A DNA stretch of 64,000 bases, taken from positions 787,254-851,253 of the forward strand of contig NZ_SLWO01000002.1 in NCBI RefSeq assembly GCF_004340665.1. Direction: 5' to 3'. Source of the DNA: Pedobacter psychrotolerans (lineage in GTDB: Bacteria; Bacteroidota; Bacteroidia; Sphingobacteriales; Sphingobacteriaceae). The position numbers and the translations under genes were made by a program. The notes beneath the pieces are model-generated. The model saw only the letters and a list, made by a program, of their open reading frames with translations. It had not been told where the DNA came from and made no database searches. Each line of letters starts with the position of its first letter. The first letter of the stretch is position 1. Shown in pieces: positions 24,532 to 31,892 of the stretch.

Positions 24532-25233
24532 ATGCAAAACGGCACATTATATCTTATCCCTGTTCCTCTGGCAGAAGAGGCAGCACATAAAACCTTCACC
24601 CCTTTTTTGGTTGACACCATTAACCAAATCGACACTTATATTGTTGAAAATAGTAAAACGGCCCGTCGGTTTTTAAAAGAAGCTGGCTTAAAAACGCCTC
24701 AAAAAGATTTAATCGTTCATGATTATGGAAAACATAACCGCACAGATTTAGGTCAGTTTTTTGTAGAGCTCGCCGCAGGGAAGGATGTTGGTTTGATGAG
24801 TGAAGCAGGTTGCCCAGGCATTGCAGACCCAGGTGCAGATATTGTAGCCGAAGCACATAAACGTGGGATTAAAGTGGTGCCACTGGTTGGCCCAAGTTCG
24901 ATATTACTGGCATTAATGGCTTCAGGTTTTAACGGACAGAGCTTTGCTTTCTGGGGATATTTACCCATTGATAAGGAACAACGTACCAAGCGTATTAAAG
25001 ATTTAGATTTATCTGCCAGCCGCTATAAACAAACGCAAATTTTTATTGAAACACCTTTTCGCAACAATCAATTATTTGAAGAAGTATTAAAAAGCTGCAA
25101 ACCAAATACACAGATTTGTGTGGCCAGCAATTTAACCGCTGAGGATGAATTTATTAAAACCCAAAGTGTATACAACTGGCGGAAAGAGGAAATCGATCTT
25201 CATAAAAAGCCTACTATATTTTTATTGTATTAA
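24532..25233 (+). CDS. RsmI-like SAM-dependent (tetrapyrrole-methylase fold) methyltransferase
   Basis: A 233-residue cytoplasmic protein: GTLYLIPVPLAEE at the start (GxLYLVxTPIGN-like in RsmI), GLMSEAGCPGIADPGADIVAEA (SAM-binding region), PLVGPSSILLALMASGFNGQSFAFWGYLP and IETPFRNNQLFEEV. This is the RsmI/tetrapyrrole-methylase fold, which in RsmI 2'-O-methylates C1402 of 16S rRNA. The N-terminal motif differs from true RsmI (VPLAEEAAHK), so it may be the Bacteroidota paralogue with another target. It is monocistronic with a strong terminator. Confidence 0.82.
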   Translation: MQNGTLYLIPVPLAEEAAHKTFTPFLVDTINQIDTYIVENSKTARRFLKEAGLKTPQKDLIVHDYGKHNRTDLGQFFVELAAGKDVGLMSEAGCPGIADPGADIVAEAHKRGIKVVPLVGPSSILLALMASGFNGQSFAFWGYLPIDKEQRTKRIKDLDLSASRYKQTQIFIETPFRNNQLFEEVLKSCKPNTQICVASNLTAEDEFIKTQSVYNWRKEEIDLHKKPTIFLLY

Positions 25234-25239
25234 ATTACT

Positions 25240-25270
25240 AATGGTCTGTGTCACACAGACCATTTTTTTC
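25240..25270 (+). terminator. Rho-independent terminator after RsmI-like gene
   Basis: AATGGTCTGTG (25240-25250) pairs perfectly with CACAGACCATT (25254-25264) across a 3-nt loop, followed by TTTTT. Confidence 0.9.
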
Positions 25271-25364
25271 TACCAGCTGAAGTATAGTAGTAATAAATTT
25301 AAATAACTCCTTTTACTTTTATTGTTAAATTAGCATTTAGGTAGAACAGAAAAGGGCTTAAGTT

Positions 25365-26147
25365 ATGATGCAATTAGAATTTGCAAACAAGGCAAAAATA
25401 ATATTATCACAGGATGAAAACGTAATTGGTTTGGCTGTTGCAGGCTCATGGCTCACAAATGAAATCGATGAGTTTTCCGATCTCGATTTAATCGTTGTTA
25501 CCAAAGAAAAGATAACAGACGATAAGCACTTGATGCTTGATTATGCTAAAAGCTTAGGCGAATTTATATCCGGCTTTACAGGAGAACATGTTGGCGAGCC
25601 TAGAGTCTTAATTTGTTTATATGATCATCCGCTTCTTCATGTGGATATAAAATTCGTGACAATTGATGAATTTGAAACCAGAGTAGAAACGCCAACCATT
25701 CTCTTTGACAGGAATGACCAGCTAAAAAATGCACTGGAAAAATCCAAAGCAAACTTTCCCTATCCCGATTATCAATGGATTGAAGATCGCTTCTGGACCT
25801 GGATACACTATGCCCTATTAAAAATTGGCCGAGGCGAATATTTGGAAGCTTATGATTTTCTAAGTTTTTTAAGAATGGTTGTGTTTGGTCCTTTGCTTCA
25901 TATTAAAAATGATAATTTACCAAGAGGTGTTAGAAAAGTTGAAAAGGATTTAGCAAAGGTTGACTTTGAAAGCTTAATCAGCACAATCCCTTTTTATGAT
26001 AAAACTTCATTGTTAAACAGCTTGGAAAATGGAGTTGAACTATACAGACAACTTCGAGTAACACTATATATCAATAATGTGATCACAAACGAAGTTGCAG
26101 AGCAAAAAGTGATGAAATACTTTAATTTTATTAAAAATAAGGAATAG
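25365..26147 (+). CDS. Nucleotidyltransferase-fold protein
   Basis: A 260-residue protein with the Pol-beta nucleotidyltransferase motif AGSWLTNEIDEFSDLDLIVV (GS then DxD, about 27-46) and a further carboxylate in LLHVDIKFV (about 91-99). This is the pattern of aminoglycoside adenylyltransferase-like enzymes. The C-terminal half is helical (RFWTWIHYALLKIGRGEYLEAYDFL). The substrate is unknown and resistance is not implied. ATG codons at 25365 and 25368 are both possible starts. It has no functional partner nearby. Confidence 0.78.
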   Translation: MMQLEFANKAKIILSQDENVIGLAVAGSWLTNEIDEFSDLDLIVVTKEKITDDKHLMLDYAKSLGEFISGFTGEHVGEPRVLICLYDHPLLHVDIKFVTIDEFETRVETPTILFDRNDQLKNALEKSKANFPYPDYQWIEDRFWTWIHYALLKIGRGEYLEAYDFLSFLRMVVFGPLLHIKNDNLPRGVRKVEKDLAKVDFESLISTIPFYDKTSLLNSLENGVELYRQLRVTLYINNVITNEVAEQKVMKYFNFIKNKE

Positions 26148-26341
26148 GTTTTCTAATTGTAAATTACAGCCTCAACCAAGGCAAAGCAATGTAAACCCAA
26201 CCATAGACTTAACAATTTATATATCGATCTTGGTTAAAATTGCCAAAAGTCGTGTCAAACTGGTCGATTTTACAAAATTTTGTTCACACTTTTCAGTGGA
26301 AAACTTGATTTTAAAAATCCTTAAATTCCGCAAATCCTAAT

Positions 26342-26349
26342 TAGCTTTG
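26342..26349 (+). promoter_or_regulatory. Candidate -7 element of tex
   Basis: TAGCTTTG fits TAnnTTTG, 25 bp upstream of the preferred ATG (26374). The -33 part is unclear. Confidence 0.4.
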
Positions 26350-26373
26350 CTCCCTTGAAATTTGAAAAAAAAT

Positions 26374-28665
26374 ATGTTAGCTCATCATAAAATAATTGCT
26401 GCAGAATTAAAAATCGCAGAAAAACAAGTAACCGCTACGCTAAATTTATTGGATGAAGGTGCCACCGTCCCTTTCATTTCACGCTACAGGAAAGAATTAA
26501 CAGGAAGCTTAGATGAAGTTGAAGTTGCTGCTATCCGTGACAGGGCATTACAACTACGTGATTTAGATAAGCGTCGTGAAGCGATTTTAAAATCAATGAC
26601 CGAGCTTGGGAAGTTAACACCAGAATTAGAGAAAAAAATTAATGAAGCTGAAACCATTTCACTTTTAGAAGACATCTATCTTCCTTTTAAACCGAAGCGC
26701 AAAACACGTGCTTCAGTGGCCAGGGAAAAAGGGTTAGAACCTTTGGCTTTACAAATTTTCGATCAGAAACACTTCGATTTGGATGCTGAAGCCAACAAAT
26801 TTATTGATGCGGAAAAGGGTGTGAATACGTTTGACGAAGCCCTGGCAGGAGCAAGAGATATTATAGCCGAAATGATTTCAGAAAATGTAGAAGCCAGAAC
26901 TAAAATGCGTTCTTATTTTCAGGAAAAAGCTGTATTCAAAGCAGAGGTTATTAAAGGGAAAGAAGAGGAAGGCATTAAATACAAAGATTACTTCGAATGG
27001 AATGAACCCGTTAAAACAGCAGCCTCGCACCGGGTTTTAGCCATGCGCCGTGGAGAAAAAGAATCAATTTTAAGATTAGATGCTTTGCCTCCTGCTGAAG
27101 ATGCTTTAGTTATTCTGGAGAATCAATTTATCACTGGCAACAATACTGCATCGAAACAAGTTCAACAAGCATTAGAAGATGGTTATAAAAGACTACTGGA
27201 ACCTGCCATGGAAACTGAACTTCGGGTGCTTACCAAACAAAAAGCCGATGAAGAAGCGATTAAAGTTTTCGCAGAAAATGCCCGTCAGTTATTATTAGCA
27301 GCTCCAATGGGTCAAAAAAATGTATTGGCTATTGACCCTGGTTTTCGCACAGGATGTAAAGTCGTGTGTTTGGATAAACAAGGTCAGCTTTTAGAAAATA
27401 CGGCCATATATCCGCACACCGGACAAGGCAATGTAAAAAATGCAGAAGCCACCATCAAACAGCTTTGCGAAAAACATCATATTGAAGCCATTGCTATCGG
27501 TAATGGAACAGCAGGTAGAGAAACAGAATCATTTATTCGGGGCTTGAATCTACCAAACCTAACCATTGTGATGGTGAACGAAAGTGGGGCATCAATCTAT
27601 TCTGCATCTGAAGTGGCCAGGGAAGAATTCCCAACACAGGACATTACAGTGCGTGGAGCGGTTTCAATTGGCAGAAGATTAATGGACCCATTGGCTGAAT
27701 TGGTAAAGATCGATCCAAAATCGATCGGTGTAGGCCAATATCAGCATGATGTGGATCAGAGTAAGTTGCAAGCCAGTTTAGATGATACCGTAATTAGTGC
27801 TGTAAATGCTGTTGGTGTGGAATTAAATACGGCATCAAAACAAATTTTGGCTTATGTTTCAGGCCTCGGACCAACACTGGCGCAGAATATTGTAGATTAT
27901 AGGAACACCAATGGTGCTTTTAAAAATAGAGCGAGTTTGAAAAAAGTCCCTCGTTTGGGTGATAAGGCTTATGAGCAGGCAGCGGGTTTCTTACGTATTC
28001 GCAACGCGGAAAATGTTTTAGATACAAGTGGCGTACACCCCGAACGTTATGCAGTGGTTGATCGCATGGCGAAAGATCTGGGCACAACGGTTTCGGCATT
28101 AATGAAAGATCCGCAATTACAGAAACATATCAAGCCACAACAATATGTTACGGATGAAATCGGTTTACCAACGCTGAATGATATCTTAAAGGAATTGGCG
28201 AAACCTGGTCGCGACCCAAGAGAACAGTTTGAGGCTTTTAGTTTTACTGATGGTGTAAATGAAATTGCCGATTTAAGAGTGGGCATGAAGTTACCGGGAA
28301 TTGTGACCAATATTACCAATTTCGGTGCCTTTGTAGATATTGGTGTCCATCAGGATGGCTTGGTGCATACCAGTCAACTGTCCAATCGTTTTGTGGCGAA
28401 CCCAAATGACATTGTTAAAGTTCATCAAAAAGTAGAAGTAACCGTAATGGAAGTTGATGCTGCCCGCAAACGGATTTCCTTATCGATGAAAACGGAGGTT
28501 GGTCCGAAGTCTGGAGTTGGAAGTCCAAAGTCTAAAGACCAAAAGCCTAAACAAGATTTTAAATCTCAAACAGCAAAACCAACTTTCAAACCAAAGCAGG
28601 AAAAGAAAGATGCTGATGGAGATTTGCAGGAGAAATTAGCAAAATTAAAAGGTATGTTTAAATAA
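26374..28665 (+). CDS. tex: Tex family transcription accessory / RNA-binding protein
   Basis: A 763-residue nucleic-acid-binding protein. The ATG at 26374 is chosen over an in-frame TTG at 26362. Domains in order: N-terminal helical Tex region (TVPFISRYRKELTGSLDE), YqgF/RNase H-like domain (VLAIDPGFRTGCKVVCLD, about 320-440), helix-hairpin-helix pair (about 490-560) and S1 domain (MKLPGIVTNITNFGAFVDIG, about 640-710). After S1 comes a Lys/Pro/Ser-rich tail (GPKSGVGSPKSKDQKPK). The DNA for that tail closely resembles the intergenic AAAGACTAAAGACC repeat, suggesting that a repeat was captured in frame. The chain ends with LQEKLAKLKGMFK, which looks like the ancestral terminus. Confidence 0.94.
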   Translation: MLAHHKIIAAELKIAEKQVTATLNLLDEGATVPFISRYRKELTGSLDEVEVAAIRDRALQLRDLDKRREAILKSMTELGKLTPELEKKINEAETISLLEDIYLPFKPKRKTRASVAREKGLEPLALQIFDQKHFDLDAEANKFIDAEKGVNTFDEALAGARDIIAEMISENVEARTKMRSYFQEKAVFKAEVIKGKEEEGIKYKDYFEWNEPVKTAASHRVLAMRRGEKESILRLDALPPAEDALVILENQFITGNNTASKQVQQALEDGYKRLLEPAMETELRVLTKQKADEEAIKVFAENARQLLLAAPMGQKNVLAIDPGFRTGCKVVCLDKQGQLLENTAIYPHTGQGNVKNAEATIKQLCEKHHIEAIAIGNGTAGRETESFIRGLNLPNLTIVMVNESGASIYSASEVAREEFPTQDITVRGAVSIGRRLMDPLAELVKIDPKSIGVGQYQHDVDQSKLQASLDDTVISAVNAVGVELNTASKQILAYVSGLGPTLAQNIVDYRNTNGAFKNRASLKKVPRLGDKAYEQAAGFLRIRNAENVLDTSGVHPERYAVVDRMAKDLGTTVSALMKDPQLQKHIKPQQYVTDEIGLPTLNDILKELAKPGRDPREQFEAFSFTDGVNEIADLRVGMKLPGIVTNITNFGAFVDIGVHQDGLVHTSQLSNRFVANPNDIVKVHQKVEVTVMEVDAARKRISLSMKTEVGPKSGVGSPKSKDQKPKQDFKSQTAKPTFKPKQEKKDADGDLQEKLAKLKGMFK
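28505..28560 (+). repeat. AAAG-CTAAAGACC repeat inside the tex coding region
   Basis: Contains AAGTCTGGAGTTGGAAGTCC and then AAAGTCTAAAGACCAAAAGC. The second part aligns closely with the spacer at 5045-5072 upstream of argD. The frame is kept open as GPKSGVGSPKSKDQKPK. Confidence 0.6.
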
Positions 28666-28683
28666 TAATATCTCATTTACCGC

Positions 28684-28768
28684 CATTTCGACTGTAGCGC
28701 AGCGGAATGGAGAAATCTTTGTAATTGGGTCATTCTAGATCAAAGATTTCTCCACTACGGTCGAAATG
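28684..28768. repeat. Long hairpin repeat after tex
   Basis: Left arm 28684-28721 (CATTTCGACTGTAG, a 10-nt extra piece CGCAGCGGAA, then TGGAGAAATCTTTG) pairs with right arm 28741-28768 (CAAAGATTTCTCCA then CTACGGTCGAAATG). The sequence type is a known dispersed repeat of Bacteroidota chromosomes. Confidence 0.8.
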
Positions 28769-28888
28769 ACGACAACTCATCCTAGGGTTGATATTCCACC
28801 AATCATACAACAAAAACTTTACAGCTATGGCAGGTGTAGTAAAAACACCAACCATACGAAAAATAACTTAGGTGTCTTAGGTGATAAA

Positions 28889-29968
28889 TTATAAACCCGC
28901 AAACTTATCCCGATGTTCCAACCTTGTTTTAGGTAAACTATCAGGATAGTTATTTTGAATAAATGTAATCATGGCTTCCCGCACATTACAACGTAAATCG
29001 AAGGCTCTGGAAGAATTTGAGGCACTCATTAAAAACCTGATTTCAATAGAACCATCTTTATTGGTATCGGTCACCTGTACTACATTTACCCTTTTATCCC
29101 ACAGGGGATCATTATTCAACAGCCTGGTAAGTTCTTGCCGAAGTGGTTCGATTGGAATGGTATAATCCATATAAAGAAAAACCGTTCCAAGCAAATCAGC
29201 AGATACACGTGTCCAGTTTTGAAAAGGTTTTTCAATAAAGTAAGTAATGGGTAAAATCAACCTTCTCTGATCCCAGATACTCACCACAACATAAGTGAGC
29301 GTAATTTCTTCTACTCTCCCCCATTCGCCTTCTACAATTAATACGTCATCAATGCGGATTGGTTGAGTAAAGGCAATCTGGAAACCTGCCAGCAAATTTC
29401 CCAGTGATTTCTGAGCAGCAAAACCTATGATAATACCACCAATACCCACCCCGGTAAGTAAGCCTGCACCTATTTTACGCATACTTTCAAAACTCAATAA
29501 AATAATAGCAGCGGTGACGATAATGATTAGCGAAACAATAAATTTCCTGATAAATTGCAATTGAGTACGAATCTTTCTTTCCTTTAAATTATTCTCCTTG
29601 TTAAGATCATATTTCAGAAATAAAAAATCTTCAAGCACATTAATCAACCGGATAAGAATGAGCGAAAACGTTGCAGTCAGCGCTATCTCGAGCATCTTTT
29701 CAAGCGGCACCCTAACTTTAACCGACATCACCATCAAATCAAGTGAAAAATTGAGCAGTAATAAGGGTATAAATACCGCAACTGGTCTTTTAAGGTGTTT
29801 AATAGTAGATTTAATTACAATAGAATCCCACCAGCGTGAAAGTAAAATAAAAGTTTTACTGATTATGAATTTGATAATGATGCCCAATAAAATGGCAATA
29901 CAACCAATAATTAAATTTTTTATTAACAAAGGAATAGGATAACCAAAAAAGTGGTCGAGATACTGCAT
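28889..29968 (-). CDS. Mechanosensitive ion channel family protein (MscS type)
   Basis: A 359-residue inner-membrane channel. Hydrophobic helices are at about 10-35, 55-75, 85-110 and 130-160. The pore-type TM3 with glycine-rich GAGLLTGVGIGGIIIGFAAQ (about 168-187) and SLGNLLAGFQIAFTQP follow. The beta domain contains VEGEWGRVEEITLTYVVVSIWDQRRLILP, as in MscS, and the cytoplasmic C-terminal part ends in TRLEHRDKFAGL. It would release solutes on membrane stretch. It lies alone between two hairpin repeats. Confidence 0.9.
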   Translation of the reverse strand: MQYLDHFFGYPIPLLIKNLIIGCIAILLGIIIKFIISKTFILLSRWWDSIVIKSTIKHLKRPVAVFIPLLLLNFSLDLMVMSVKVRVPLEKMLEIALTATFSLILIRLINVLEDFLFLKYDLNKENNLKERKIRTQLQFIRKFIVSLIIIVTAAIILLSFESMRKIGAGLLTGVGIGGIIIGFAAQKSLGNLLAGFQIAFTQPIRIDDVLIVEGEWGRVEEITLTYVVVSIWDQRRLILPITYFIEKPFQNWTRVSADLLGTVFLYMDYTIPIEPLRQELTRLLNNDPLWDKRVNVVQVTDTNKDGSIEIRFLMSASNSSRAFDLRCNVREAMITFIQNNYPDSLPKTRLEHRDKFAGL

Positions 29969-30066
29969 AAGAAATTTGTTGGTTAATTTGAACCGAGGTT
30001 CTCTAACTTAACAACAAAATTTATTGATTGTTTGAATCAGCATCGTCATCGGATGCGTGAATCAGT

Positions 30067-30131
30067 CAGTCATCAATTCATCGGATGAATAATAGTACGT
30101 GCGCTATATTCATCCGATGAATTGATGACTG
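30067..30131. repeat. Long perfect hairpin between mscS-like gene and trpC
   Basis: A 25-bp perfect stem (30067-30091 with 30107-30131; core CAGTCATCAATTCATCGG) and a 15-nt loop. It has no T-run. A half-related piece (ATCGGATGCGTGAATCAGTC) lies just upstream at about 30050-30069. Confidence 0.85.
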
Positions 30132-30137
30132 TTGTTT

Positions 30138-30920
30138 CTAAATCTGAGCTACAAAATCCCTTATGGCTGCACCAGGATGATCAGTTTTCATAAAGTTTTC
30201 ACCAATTAAAAAGCCGTTAAAGCCAGCGCTCTTTAACTCTTTGATTATTTTTGGATCGCTAATGGCACTTTCAGAAATTTTCAAAAACTGATCAGGAATT
30301 TGGTTCACCAAATCAAAAGAGGTTTGAATGTTAACTGTAAAATCGGCAAGATTTCTGTTATTTACACCAATGGCATCCAGACCCGGACAAATACTTCTTT
30401 CCAATTCTTCAAGATTATGAACTTCCAATAGTACGTTCAATCCTAAATCATGGGCGAAATTCCCAAAATCATTAATTTGTTGAGGTGTTAAAATGGCTGC
30501 GATTAATAGAATGATATCTGCACCCCAGGCTTTTGCTTCTAAAATCTGGTATTCATCGATCATAAAATCCTTTCGTAGAATGGGAATATTATTCGCCGCT
30601 CTGGCTGCTAGGATATCATCAGTTCTACCACCGAAAAAATCTACATCAGTTAGTACAGAGAGCGCAGAAGCTCCTGCCTGATTGTATGCCTGTGTTACCT
30701 CTGCAACATCAGCTGTGCCATTAATTAAACCTTTGGATGGTGAGCGGCGCTTAAATTCCGCAATAATTCCTGTTCGATCCTCAGCCAACAAAAACTCTTT
30801 AAAAGAATATGGCGTTCTTTTAAAATGATCAGCTTTTTCCAGATCCTGTATAGATATCAGCTGCTTCGCAGCAGCAACCTCTTCTTTTTTACGTACTACG
30901 ATTTTATCTAAAATATTCAT
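30138..30920 (-). CDS. trpC: Indole-3-glycerol phosphate synthase
   Basis: Closes the indole ring in tryptophan synthesis. The start at 30920 (MNILDKIVVRKKEEV) is preferred, since the next upstream ATG lies in a dispersed repeat. The TIM-barrel motifs are EFKRRSPSKGLI (catalytic Lys), ALSVLTDVDFFGG, ILRKDFMIDEYQILEA, IGVNNRNLADF, ISESAI and GFLIGENFMK, all typical of TrpC. It follows trpG after an 86-bp spacer that contains a REP-like hairpin. It is the last trp gene in this cluster; trpD is not present and the next gene downstream is unrelated. Confidence 0.95.
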   Translation of the reverse strand: MNILDKIVVRKKEEVAAAKQLISIQDLEKADHFKRTPYSFKEFLLAEDRTGIIAEFKRRSPSKGLINGTADVAEVTQAYNQAGASALSVLTDVDFFGGRTDDILAARAANNIPILRKDFMIDEYQILEAKAWGADIILLIAAILTPQQINDFGNFAHDLGLNVLLEVHNLEELERSICPGLDAIGVNNRNLADFTVNIQTSFDLVNQIPDQFLKISESAISDPKIIKELKSAGFNGFLIGENFMKTDHPGAAIRDFVAQI

Positions 30921-30939
30921 TACTTCTATATTAGTCGTC

Positions 30940-30995
30940 ATTGCGAGATGCGAAGCAATCTAACTCGCTCATGAGATTGCTTTGTACCTCGCAAT
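30940..30995. repeat. REP-like hairpin between trpG and trpC
   Basis: ATTGCGAG and AAGCAATCT in the left arm (30940-30961) pair with AGATTGCTT and CTCGCAAT in the right arm (30974-30995), 19 of 22 positions. Same family as the elements at 6680-6720, 33300-33333 and 47120-47160. Confidence 0.75.
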
Positions 30996-31006
30996 AATAG
31001 ATATGT

Positions 31007-31585
31007 TTAGCTTGTTAACCAATTTTCCATCATTTGCTTACCATGTTCAGTTAACACACTTTCCGGATGAAATTGCACGCCACGAACATCTAATGTTTCA
31101 TGTCTTAACGCCATAATTTCACTTTTATGGTCTCTCGCAGTAATTTTTAAACACGACGGAAAGTTTTCTTTACTCACCACCCAACTGTGGTAGCGGCCAA
31201 CATTAATCGTTTGCGGGCATTCCCAAAATAAAGGTTCATCGCCATCTACAACCGTTACAGGCGTTGCTACGCCATGCATTGGTCTACCCAAATTCAGTAA
31301 CGTTCCTCCAAATGCCTCAGCAATAGCCTGCTGCCCTAAACAGACACCAAAAATACTCTTGGTGGGTGCATAAGTTTTAATTACATCGAGCAGTAAACCC
31401 GCCTCTTCAGGTATTCCCGGACCCGGTGAAAGTAAAATTTTATTGTACTTATCTACATCTGCTAAATCAAATTTATCGTTTCTCCAAACTTCGGCTTCAT
31501 AACCAACTTCGTTAATTAAATGAACCAAATTGTAAGTGAAACTATCGTAGTTGTCAATTACCAGAACTTTATTATTTATTTCCAT
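31007..31585 (-). CDS. trpG: Anthranilate synthase component II (glutamine amidotransferase)
   Basis: Supplies ammonia from glutamine to TrpE. The 192-residue class I amidotransferase shows VIDNYDSFTYNL at the start, LSPGPGIPEEAG, the nucleophile in GVCLGQQAIAE (Cys82), VGRYHSWVV, and His/Glu in GVQFHPESVLTEHG. Length is normal. It overlaps the upstream chorismate-mutase-like gene by 14 bp and belongs to the trp operon on the minus strand. Some homologues serve p-aminobenzoate synthesis too; a dual role cannot be excluded. Confidence 0.94.
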   Translation of the reverse strand: MEINNKVLVIDNYDSFTYNLVHLINEVGYEAEVWRNDKFDLADVDKYNKILLSPGPGIPEEAGLLLDVIKTYAPTKSIFGVCLGQQAIAEAFGGTLLNLGRPMHGVATPVTVVDGDEPLFWECPQTINVGRYHSWVVSKENFPSCLKITARDHKSEIMALRHETLDVRGVQFHPESVLTEHGKQMMENWLTS

Positions 31586-31880
31586 TTTCAGTATTCCAAT
31601 TTTTTATTTCCTCGCTGATAAAATAATTCACCAGGTCTCTGTATACTTTTTCAATAACATCAGGATTCAAACCTTCTATTCCTGCCCAATTCCGTCTTTG
31701 TAAAAGCATATTTTTAAATCTTTCAGGAGCTTTAACAGCCTCTTCATTTAATTTAAATTTAGAAGCAGCCTTTACATATTTAAATCTTTTTCCAATCAAT
31801 TGAATAACTTCCAAATCGATCGCATCAATTGCAGACCGGATCTCATCTATGTTTTGACAGCTTTCTGGTGAGTCTATCAT
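31572..31880 (-). CDS. Chorismate mutase / PchB-like isochorismate lyase
   Basis: A 102-residue AroQ-fold protein. It resembles Pseudomonas PchB over nearly its full length (SPESCQNIDEIRSAIDAIDL, YVKAASKFKLNEEAVKAPER, ISEEIKNW). With PchB numbering as I remember it (Arg14, Arg31, Lys42, Gln90), the counterparts here are Arg15, Arg32, Lys43 and Glu91, so the glutamine is replaced by glutamate. Chorismate mutase activity (prephenate formation) is more likely than isochorismate cleavage, since no isochorismate gene is seen. It is set between trpE (12 bp away) and trpG (14-bp overlap), an unusual place for an enzyme that competes for the same chorismate. Confidence 0.85.
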   Translation of the reverse strand: MIDSPESCQNIDEIRSAIDAIDLEVIQLIGKRFKYVKAASKFKLNEEAVKAPERFKNMLLQRRNWAGIEGLNPDVIEKVYRDLVNYFISEEIKNWNTENGNK

Positions 31881-31892
31881 CTTTCTCTTAGG

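Noticed and set aside
25365..26147. Aminoglycoside resistance gene
   Set aside because: Only the general nucleotidyltransferase motif is present; there is no close resemblance to a known resistance enzyme and no mobile context.
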